IMG/VR virus record: IMGVR_UViG_3300048505_000131 | Span: 1-24,618 of that record | Source of the DNA: a virus | DNA: 24,618 nucleotides | Strand: one strand, 5' to 3' | In this document: positions 19,296 to 24,618 of the stretch, in pieces | Layout: each line of letters opens with the position of its first letter | How positions within the stretch are numbered: position 1 is the first letter of the stretch | The notes under the pieces: model-generated | The model's database searches: none | Told to the model about the DNA's origin: nothing | What the model saw: the letters and a program-made list of their open reading frames with translations, nothing else | Program-made: the position numbers and the translations under genes

Positions 19296-20957
19296 TTAGA
19301 AAATGCCCGGCTGCTGCTCTTGCTGCGGGTCTTGGAGTAAGCCATAAGTGAGTGCGCCGCCGGCTGCTGTGGTCGGCACAGCCAGCAAGCCCTTATTGTC
19401 GATAAAGTCCTTGAGCATATCCTCACGACTAATGCCGCGCTCGTCGGCTCGGTTGTCCAGCGTGCGCCGGAATAATTCCATAGCCGTGCCTTGGCTTTCG
19501 TCGGCGAGGTTAGTCATCTCGCCAGCGCCCATCCACAAGCTGGCTTGGAACTGTGCCGGCGTCATGTCATAGCGGGCAGCCACGTTTTGAGCCATCTGCT
19601 CAAGCGCCTGATACTCATTTGCCTTTGGCGTGTCGCGCCAAGCCTGCGGTATGTCTTGAAAAAGTTTGGTATCTGTAATGATGCCATCATTAACCATGTT
19701 GGCTAAGTTTAGCTCCCGCACTTCTTTGCCATTTACTTTTCGGGTGCTGATATAATTGTCAGTTGATTTCTTGCCGTAAGCTTTACGAATTTTATCAAGA
19801 TTTTCGCTAGACAGCTTGGCTTGGGCGTTAAGCATATCTACGCCGCCATCAGACATTGCCAGCATGCGCATAAAGTGGATGTCAGCCGCGATGTTCTCGA
19901 CATCGCCAACCAAGCTATTAGCAAACCCCTTAACCTTTGGGTTGGCTTTTAAAAATTCTGAGCGCTGCGCACCTTTGTATTCTTCCGGTGGTGTTTTTGC
20001 CCAATTGCCTTTTTCTTGGTTCAGCACGTTGCTAGCCATATTGCGCTGCTTTATGTGACCATATCCGTAATTATCTGGCATGTTTGGTATATCAATACCA
20101 AGCTGTTTTACGGCGGCGGCTGGCGTCACCCCCTTTTCATTAACTAAAGTTGCCACCGCAACCCGCTGGTCAGCGTCGAGTGCGCGATAGATGCTAGCCA
20201 TTCGGATATTTTGGGGCACTTTAGCGCCTGTGGATGTCGCACCAATCAGATTTATATAATCTGTGTATTCGGCGGTGCCGCGCTCCTCGCCTAAGCGAGA
20301 CACAAACCAGTCTCGCAGCTCCTCAGTGTTGTACCAGTCTGGCCCACCAAGCTCGATGCCCTTTTCAATATAGCCGTCGAACTGTCGCACAATTGGGCTG
20401 TTTGGGTCTTCAGTGGCGCGCAGCAAGCGCTGCATGCCGGCGGGTACGCCACGGGCGGGCGTGTATCGCTCGAATGAGCCGCCAGAGCGGTCAGGCGCAG
20501 CGCCACGATACATTGCATAACTTCCGGCCGGCTCATTTACTGAGCCAACATCACCGCCAGAATTAACCAGAGGCGGGCCGGGCGGGTTGTTGTCGCCGAT
20601 GCGTGCAATGCGTGCAGCGCGAGGCGCCTTCAATGCCCCGGCTGCGGCTGGGCCTACAACCGGCACAGCCATAGCGGCATCGCCCAGCAGGCCAAGCCCC
20701 TGAAAGCCGGCGTCGAGATACTGACCCTGCGCAATGTTTTGACGCAAGCTTGGCAGATTTTGTGTGGGATTAAATGGGTCAGGATATTGTCCGAGGGCAT
20801 CAGCCGTACCTGCGCCCGGCGCAAGCTGACCGGCAAGCAGGCCAGCCGTCTGGGGGTTGCTGCCTATATATGAGCCGACGCCATATACGGCGTCGTATGC
20901 GTCTCTAGCCGCCTGACCTAAGAGGCCGCCAACAGTTTGACCATATATGCTAGCCAC
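19296..20957 (-). CDS. Large late protein, function unknown
   Basis: This 553-aa protein has an Ala/Gly-rich N-terminus with two weakly hydrophobic stretches (TAGLLAGQLAPGAGTADALG; GLGLLGDAAMAVPVVGPAAA), a Pro/Gly-rich linker near residue 125, then a mainly helical body. The body includes PNSPIVRQFDGYIEKGIELG, TGAKVPQNIRMASIYRALDA and NYGYGHIKQRNMA. A last hydrophobic segment is TAAGGALTYGLL. The body reminds me of conserved phage proteins of unknown function (a DUF7178-like pattern, from memory). It starts at a GTG that overlaps the stop of the small basic gene. It is possibly a virion or polyvalent protein injected with the DNA; no catalytic motif is visible. Confidence 0.6.
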   Translation of the reverse strand: MASIYGQTVGGLLGQAARDAYDAVYGVGSYIGSNPQTAGLLAGQLAPGAGTADALGQYPDPFNPTQNLPSLRQNIAQGQYLDAGFQGLGLLGDAAMAVPVVGPAAAGALKAPRAARIARIGDNNPPGPPLVNSGGDVGSVNEPAGSYAMYRGAAPDRSGGSFERYTPARGVPAGMQRLLRATEDPNSPIVRQFDGYIEKGIELGGPDWYNTEELRDWFVSRLGEERGTAEYTDYINLIGATSTGAKVPQNIRMASIYRALDADQRVAVATLVNEKGVTPAAAVKQLGIDIPNMPDNYGYGHIKQRNMASNVLNQEKGNWAKTPPEEYKGAQRSEFLKANPKVKGFANSLVGDVENIAADIHFMRMLAMSDGGVDMLNAQAKLSSENLDKIRKAYGKKSTDNYISTRKVNGKEVRELNLANMVNDGIITDTKLFQDIPQAWRDTPKANEYQALEQMAQNVAARYDMTPAQFQASLWMGAGEMTNLADESQGTAMELFRRTLDNRADERGISREDMLKDFIDNKGLLAVPTTAAGGALTYGLLQDPQQEQQPGIF

Positions 20958-21111
20958 GCTTCTTGCCCTTCGTTTTTCGTTTTGCTGTTTTGGCTGCCGC
21001 CTTAAATGCCTTGGCGGTTGGCGCGCCCTTAGTGCCGGGCTTGCGCATGCGCTCTTTGGAGCCGGCCTTAATTCTTGCCCGCTTTTTTTGGATGTTTTTG
21101 TATAAGCTCAT
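20950..21111 (-). CDS. Very basic 53-aa protein
   Basis: This short gene encodes SLYKNIQKKRARIKAGSKER and continues with Lys/Arg/Ala-rich sequence to KRKTKGKKRG, with almost no acidic residues. Similar 'MSLYKNI-RRKK' peptides sit behind portal genes in marine podophages; I know no function. Its ATG overlaps the upstream stop (ATGA) and its TAG lies inside the start of the 553-aa gene. Such a charge suggests nucleic-acid binding, perhaps packing DNA in the head. Confidence 0.65.
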   Translation of the reverse strand: MSLYKNIQKKRARIKAGSKERMRKPGTKGAPTAKAFKAAAKTAKRKTKGKKRG

Positions 21112-21245
21112 CGGCGTTTGCCTTTCTCAAGTTTTTTGCGCTTTGCAATCGTGTGCTTCATCGGCTTTTGCAGTTCGCGGGTGTGCTCGCGAATAGCGGC
21201 GACTGCCCGATCGATAATCTCTTGCTGCTCAGGCGACACATTCAC
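21108..21245 (-). CDS. 45-aa helical basic protein
   Basis: A GTG start overlaps the stop of the 95-aa gene (GTGA) and opens NVSPEQQEIIDRAVAAIREH, then LQKPMKHTIAKRKKLEKGKRR. Its stop overlaps the next ATG. The gene is supported by these overlaps on both sides and by filling an otherwise empty gap. It forms an amphipathic helix followed by a basic tail. Function unknown. Confidence 0.6.
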   Translation of the reverse strand: MNVSPEQQEIIDRAVAAIREHTRELQKPMKHTIAKRKKLEKGKRR

Positions 21246-21529
21246 GACCACTTCACCTTGTCAGCCCAATACGCGGCAGACATCTTGCCCTTCGCGATAT
21301 TCTTTGCGTGGCGCGCCTTAAAGCTGCGCCGCTTATCCTTCATCGCCTGGCTTTCGCTCTTCTTAGGCTTGCCGGCTGTCTTCGCGCCCTGCTGACCAAA
21401 GCGGATGGTCTTAACCTCTTCGCCTTGCTTAGCCACCACAATGTGCGACTTGTTTGGGTGGCCGGGCGTGCGGCGCGGCTTGTTGTAGCCACTAACTTTT
21501 GCGCGCTTTAATCTGCTGTCCTTGCTCAT
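21242..21529 (-). CDS. Conserved basic 95-aa protein (DUF6321-like)
   Basis: This protein begins SKDSRLKRAKVSGYNKPRRT and includes PGHPNKSHIVVAKQGEEVKT, IRFGQQGAKTAG, FKARHAKNIAKGKMSAAYWA and DKVKW. This exact order ('NKPKRTP-HP-KSH-VVAKEG … IRFGQQG … RR-SFKARH … MSAAYWA') is familiar from many marine phages, recalled as DUF6321. It is strongly basic. The start directly abuts the portal stop (TAAATG). Its role is unknown; constant linkage to the portal and a basic charge suggest a packaging or head-interior function. Confidence 0.75.
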   Translation of the reverse strand: MSKDSRLKRAKVSGYNKPRRTPGHPNKSHIVVAKQGEEVKTIRFGQQGAKTAGKPKKSESQAMKDKRRSFKARHAKNIAKGKMSAAYWADKVKWS

Positions 21530-23626
21530 TTACTGGGCATATCCTTGAACCGCTTGCAGCTTGGCAGCCTGTCTTATTGCTTCCTTGTCGCGCTCAAGTA
21601 TCGACTTGATTTCCGCGACATTGATTTGCGCGCCATATCGGGCTTGCAACTCAGCAATCTTGAGCATGGTTTCGGCCTCAAGCTCATCGCGCTTGCGGTC
21701 GTCCTCAATGAACATTTTCTCGCGTGCCAGTTGGTTGTCGGCGCGCGTCTTCTCGATTTCGGCTTGCGCTACTATCATCGCCGGGTCAGGCAGCGGCGCT
21801 TGTTCCGGCTCAGCAAATGCCTCGGACGGCGGCATCTGCGTATTCATAAATGTGTCGACATCCTTAAAGCCAGACAGCTCGACGATGCGCGCCAGCGTGT
21901 TGGCATATTGCTGCGGCGTGACGAGCGGATTATCTAAGCCCATCTGCTGCATGACCATTTCCTGCTTGCTCGACAGCATTGTCAGGAAGCCAACCTTTTC
22001 AGCATCGCTAGAGCCGGCGAGGGCGACATTCACAATCAGGTCCTTGTCGGTGTCCCACAGGCGCGGGTCGACTGGCACAAACTCATTGCGCAGCCGGAAC
22101 ACGTCGCCCCTGTCCATGTGTTTAATAGCCAGACGATTTACTAGGCGGAAGAGCGCCTTGAAGCCAGTCTCAGCCAAGTTGCGGGCGGTCACCTCAACGC
22201 GGCCCTGCGCATTGCTGATGGTGTTTGTGATTGCTGCCGCCGTCGTGCTTTGCATGCTCTCAGCGTTTAGGCCGACGCTGGCCTTGCTGACGCCGGTGCG
22301 GTCTTCGCGCAATTGGTCGAGATAGTCGATAACGGGGAAGGCGGCCTGACCAACAAATGGGACAGTAAACGGCTGCACGGCGCCGGGCTGGCGCATGCGG
22401 ATAGGCTGGCCGACATCTGTGTTAAGCACGTCGTCCATATTGACTTGCCCCTCGACTACGCCATAGCGCGGAAACACCGAGTGTCCGAGGCTGTCCAGCG
22501 TGTCGCGGATGATTTGGCTTTTAGCCAATTGCAGTGGCTTCACATAGTCGGCAATGCAGCCGCCGATTGCGGTGTGCGGCTCCGGGTCGGAGCTAAACAT
22601 AACAATCGGCAAGTCGTCCCACGCCTCGACATTGACCACATTGTGGGCTGTACCAATTGAGCAAACGCGCAAGCGCTCAGCATAGCCGTCGCCGTCCATG
22701 TCATAGCGCAGGAAGTGCTCAACATAATATACGCTTTGGGCGAGCTCGTCGGGGCGGTCATTATAGGTGATATCCTCCAGCGGGTTGCGGCTCAGGCGCT
22801 CGCGGTTGCTGTCTGTTGAGAGCTCGTCGCTGATGCCGGCATAGTCGACAACCTCGTCATAGTCATAGCCCATGGCGACAAGCTCATTGACTGTCTTTGT
22901 CGATCGGTGGGCAACATAAGACGCCGTCTCCATGTCGCGCGCATTGCGGGAAATCAAAACCTCTTCCGGCGGCAGCGCCTCGATAACGATTTGGTCTTTG
23001 CTGCGCGAGCGGCGCACGGTCACGTCAATGCCGACGGTGATGTCTTCCTCGACTGTCTCGCCTGTCTCCGGGTTGACGGCTTGCACGGCCTCGACCCTGT
23101 CGACGCGCTCCATAATTTCATTGTCGGCATCCATTTGCAGAGCCATGACCTGCTGCTCGTCGAGGTCGGTGTATTCGTGCGTCGTCACCTCATACTCATC
23201 AGCAAAGTACGCCTTCACATATCCGGCCTTGCGGATGAGTGCATCCTTCAAGGCTGCGTGAATAACTTGATAGCCATTATTTTTTTGGATGAGGTGGTTG
23301 ATGTATTCAGTCTGCTGCTGGGCGACGGGGATGTCTTCGGGGCCGTTAGGCACAAACTCGCAGACGCGGTTATGGCCGAAGAAGATGCGCATGAGTGACG
23401 GCATCATAAAATTGACTGCGTCGCGCACGTCGGTGCTTACAAATCGCGAGTGGCCCTCGACAACCTCTTCGGGCATCGTGCCCTTATAGTATTCGGTTGC
23501 CTCGGCGCGCTCATGGCCCAAGCTGTCGATGAAGTCTTCGGCGTCATCAAACTCCGATTGTATTACTGCGCTGAGTTCGGTCAGGTCGACCTCCGGCTCG
23601 TCAGCCGGGCTGTTGTCGTCATGCAT
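21530..23626 (-). CDS. Portal protein
   Basis: This 698-aa protein forms the dodecameric ring through which DNA enters and leaves the head. Typical portal features in order are DVRDAVNFMMPSLMRIFFGH, EYINHLIQKNNGYQVIHAAL, IEALPPEEVLISRNARDM, YVKPLQLAKSQIIRDTLDSL, DRTGVSKASVGLNAESM and NLAETGFKALFRLVNRLAI. The C-terminal 80 residues form a charged coiled coil. It is of the P22-like, podophage type in size and motif order. The ATG at 23626 is chosen because the promoter -10 lies at 23665-23670, leaving a TTG at 23662 upstream of the transcript start. It is the first gene of the late operon, without a terminase gene before it. Confidence 0.9.
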   Translation of the reverse strand: MHDDNSPADEPEVDLTELSAVIQSEFDDAEDFIDSLGHERAEATEYYKGTMPEEVVEGHSRFVSTDVRDAVNFMMPSLMRIFFGHNRVCEFVPNGPEDIPVAQQQTEYINHLIQKNNGYQVIHAALKDALIRKAGYVKAYFADEYEVTTHEYTDLDEQQVMALQMDADNEIMERVDRVEAVQAVNPETGETVEEDITVGIDVTVRRSRSKDQIVIEALPPEEVLISRNARDMETASYVAHRSTKTVNELVAMGYDYDEVVDYAGISDELSTDSNRERLSRNPLEDITYNDRPDELAQSVYYVEHFLRYDMDGDGYAERLRVCSIGTAHNVVNVEAWDDLPIVMFSSDPEPHTAIGGCIADYVKPLQLAKSQIIRDTLDSLGHSVFPRYGVVEGQVNMDDVLNTDVGQPIRMRQPGAVQPFTVPFVGQAAFPVIDYLDQLREDRTGVSKASVGLNAESMQSTTAAAITNTISNAQGRVEVTARNLAETGFKALFRLVNRLAIKHMDRGDVFRLRNEFVPVDPRLWDTDKDLIVNVALAGSSDAEKVGFLTMLSSKQEMVMQQMGLDNPLVTPQQYANTLARIVELSGFKDVDTFMNTQMPPSEAFAEPEQAPLPDPAMIVAQAEIEKTRADNQLAREKMFIEDDRKRDELEAETMLKIAELQARYGAQINVAEIKSILERDKEAIRQAAKLQAVQGYAQ

Positions 23627-23645
23627 GTCTGTGCCCAATTCGGAT

Positions 23646-23664
23646 TGTTGGTATACCGACAACG
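23646..23664. promoter_or_regulatory. Operator 6 at the portal promoter
   Basis: TGTTGGTATACCGACAACG fits the operator pattern with one mismatch at the last base (CAACG for CAACA). It starts immediately after the leftward -10 box and covers the transcription start, the classic position for a blocking repressor. Confidence 0.55.
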
Positions 23665-23693
23665 ATTATACAGTGAAAATCAGCCTTTCTCAA
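23665..23693 (-). promoter_or_regulatory. Strong late promoter for the portal operon
   Basis: On the minus strand TTGAGA (23693-23688), a 17-base spacer and a perfect TATAAT (23670-23665) form the best sigma70-type promoter in the window. No phage RNA polymerase gene is visible here, so host polymerase is expected to read it. Confidence 0.7.
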
Positions 23694-23695
23694 TG

Positions 23696-23710
23696 CGCAA
23701 TACCGCAATA
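23696..23710. repeat. Tandem CGCAATA repeats upstream of the portal promoter
   Basis: CGCAATA occurs at 23696-23702 and 23704-23710, one base apart, just upstream of the portal -35 box. A third copy lies in operator 7 (23782-23788). The position suits an activator or additional operator half-sites. Confidence 0.4.
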
Positions 23711-23769
23711 AAGCATGGGTTTGTGCGGGTTTTACTAGGTAAAAAAAAGACACAAAAGGGCGTATTAGG

Positions 23770-23788
23770 TGTTGTGAATATCGCAATA
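23770..23788. promoter_or_regulatory. Operator 7 at the rightward early promoter
   Basis: TGTTGTGAATATCGCAATA has a perfect left arm and one mismatch in the right arm. Its AATATCGCAA core is the inverse of the core in operators 3 and 5. It overlaps the -35 box and spacer of the early promoter. Confidence 0.55.
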
Positions 23789-23800
23789 GTGCGCTATAAA
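23772..23800 (+). promoter_or_regulatory. Rightward early promoter
   Basis: TTGTGA (23772-23777), a 17-base spacer and TATAAA (23795-23800) lie about 30 bases before the first rightward gene. With the portal promoter it forms a divergent pair within 169 bases. Confidence 0.6.
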
Positions 23801-23831
23801 ATAAGGGTCAAAGAGAAAAGGAGAGTTTGAT

Positions 23832-24119
23832 ATGAGTAATCCAAAGCAAAAATTTTTCGACGAGTGCATCGAGGACATCAAAGATGAAATTCCTAGCGAT
23901 TGGGAAGACATCAGTTGGCTTGGTGATGAGTGTCCATCTTACAAGGCTAATGGCCTTCAAATTTGGATTGACCATCCCGATGAAGAGCAACGCAGCACGA
24001 TTTCCTCTCTGCGTTTTGGCATCAGCCGCATTAACGAGCATGGCGAATTTGTCGAGGAAATTGCCGAAGAGGCGTATTTCAGTGTCGTTTTGGAAATCGT
24101 AAATGAGGCAGCGCAATGA
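23832..24119 (+). CDS. Small acidic early protein, function unknown
   Basis: This 95-aa protein is strongly acidic, with about 23 Asp/Glu against few Lys/Arg. It begins SNPKQKFFDECIEDIKDEIP and continues SDWEDISWLGDECPSY, and later EHGEFVEEIAEEAYFSVV. It is the first gene of the rightward operon, with a strong AAAAGGAG Shine-Dalgarno. The charge and first-early position recall DNA-mimic anti-restriction proteins such as T7 Ocr, but there is no sequence match to claim. The stop overlaps the next ATG (ATGA). Confidence 0.6.
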   Translation: MSNPKQKFFDECIEDIKDEIPSDWEDISWLGDECPSYKANGLQIWIDHPDEEQRSTISSLRFGISRINEHGEFVEEIAEEAYFSVVLEIVNEAAQ

Positions 24120-24295
24120 CCGACAAAAACAAGCCACCAATTGATGAAGCCAGCGACGTTGTGTTCGAGATGATTGACGGCGTCGTGCATATCATCGACC
24201 TCGAAAAACACGGCAGCGTCGCCGACTATAAGCGGCGCCGCATCGACCCGCCGCACGGCCTAACCGACGAAGAGGAGTGGGACGCTTATGGATAA
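24116..24295 (+). CDS. 59-aa protein, function unknown
   Basis: A short gene opens with an ATGA overlap on the preceding stop and encodes TDKNKPPIDEASDVVFEMID, then GVVHIIDLEKHGSVADYKRR and a C-terminal DPPHGLTDEEEWDAYG. It is polar and mildly acidic. It overlaps the next gene by 8 bases in another frame. The tight overlaps on both sides are the main support. Function unknown. Confidence 0.6.
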   Translation: MTDKNKPPIDEASDVVFEMIDGVVHIIDLEKHGSVADYKRRRIDPPHGLTDEEEWDAYG

Positions 24296-24617
24296 TACCG
24301 CAACACTATTTGACGAGGGCTGGCGCGAGCGCGCGTCGGTATTCGCCAACGACTTGCCTGTCTATTTGTGGCGCTTTCTTACGGGCCAAACATATGTCGC
24401 AAGCACTCTGCTCTTTGGCAGCGTCATCGACGGCTGGCAGCACTTTGAAATCCGCGCCGAAACGCGCCGCGACCTCGACGAGGCTGTCGACCGGTGGTGC
24501 GAAAAGCACGGCCACAAAAATGGGCGGGTTGACCGGCCGCGCCTTATCAAAGGCCGCTGGGTTTGCCGCACTAAATGCGAAACCGATAAAGGAGAATTTT
24601 ATGAATATCGCAGCTAG
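24288..24617 (+). CDS. 109-aa early protein, function unknown
   Basis: This protein begins DNTATLFDEGWRERASVF and contains LPVYLWRFLTGQTYVASTLL, FGSVIDGWQHFEIRAETRRD and VDRWCEKHGHKNG. The end is rich in Arg, Lys and Cys. It has three tryptophans in short aromatic motifs but no domain I recognise. Its start lies within the previous gene (8-base overlap) and its stop overlaps the following gene by 17 bases. Confidence 0.55.
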   Translation: MDNTATLFDEGWRERASVFANDLPVYLWRFLTGQTYVASTLLFGSVIDGWQHFEIRAETRRDLDEAVDRWCEKHGHKNGRVDRPRLIKGRWVCRTKCETDKGEFYEYRS

Positions 24618-24618
24618 A
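24601..24618 (+). CDS. Start of a further early gene (runs off the window)
   Basis: An ATG at 24601 preceded by a strong AAAGGAG Shine-Dalgarno opens MNIAAR before the edge. The ribosome site is good enough to call a gene start although only six codons are visible. Nothing can be said about its product. Confidence 0.5.

Noticed and set aside
21561-22325. 254-codon rightward open frame inside the portal gene
   Set aside because: It is antisense to the well-recognised portal gene and Ser/Arg-rich without any motif; a shadow of the portal codon bias.
23626-23662. TTG start for the portal at 23662
   Set aside because: The TTG would lie at or upstream of the transcription start predicted from the TATAAT at 23665-23670; the ATG at 23626 fits better.
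1-24618. CRISPR array, insertion sequence or toxin-antitoxin / defence island
   Set aside because: No regularly spaced repeats, transposase, or recognisable defence gene was found; the window is a compact phage genome segment.

Overview
The window is part of a temperate, short-tailed (podovirus-like) phage genome. Every gene that can be placed is a phage gene. The portal, scaffold, SU10-type capsid, adaptor, P22 gp10-like hub and ejection proteins, with no tape measure or tail tube, point to a podophage. The small basic genes behind the portal and the fibre N-termini resemble those of marine phages of Alphaproteobacteria (HMO-2011-like in a loose sense). This host guess is inference, supported by a tRNA-Lys(UUU) fragment and a 3TM, gene-transfer-agent-style holin.

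Left end (1-3321): a leftward lysogeny block holds an Xre-type repressor, an AlpA/excisionase-like protein, an Hjc-like nuclease and the edge of one more gene. Diverging from it is a rightward pair, a DUF3310 protein and a membrane protein. These lead into an attachment region containing the first 42 bases of a tRNA-Lys gene, and then a complete tyrosine integrase. Phage genes lie on both sides of this site, so it looks like an intact attP in an unintegrated (virion or circular) genome.

Middle (3202-23626, all leftward): this is the late operon. In transcription order it contains the portal, three tiny basic genes, a 553-aa structural protein, a lysis cassette (class II-like holin, lipoprotein, 3TM holin, M15 endolysin) and a second PD-(D/E)XK nuclease. 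After an internal promoter come two head-associated proteins, the scaffold, the major capsid protein, a strong hairpin, the adaptor and tail proteins. These are followed by fibre and adhesin genes, a cupin-like gene, the gp10-like hub, a GNAT-like protein and three ejection proteins. The last ejection gene runs 120 bases antisense into the integrase. No terminase lies in the window.

Right end (23627-24618): a divergent promoter region, then a rightward early operon of small overlapping genes that runs off the edge.

The most interesting signal is regulatory. A 19-bp inverted repeat, TGTTG-N9-CAACA, recurs at seven places. Each overlaps or abuts a promoter-like sequence: excisionase, repressor, DUF3310, integrase, internal late, portal and rightward early. 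This looks like a genome-wide operator set through which one repressor, plausibly the Xre protein, would silence the whole phage. A second unusual point is that the phage carries the 5' half of the tRNA rather than the usual 3' half. Integration would then leave the host tRNA promoter reading into the integrase, and a phage-side promoter would have to drive the rebuilt tRNA.
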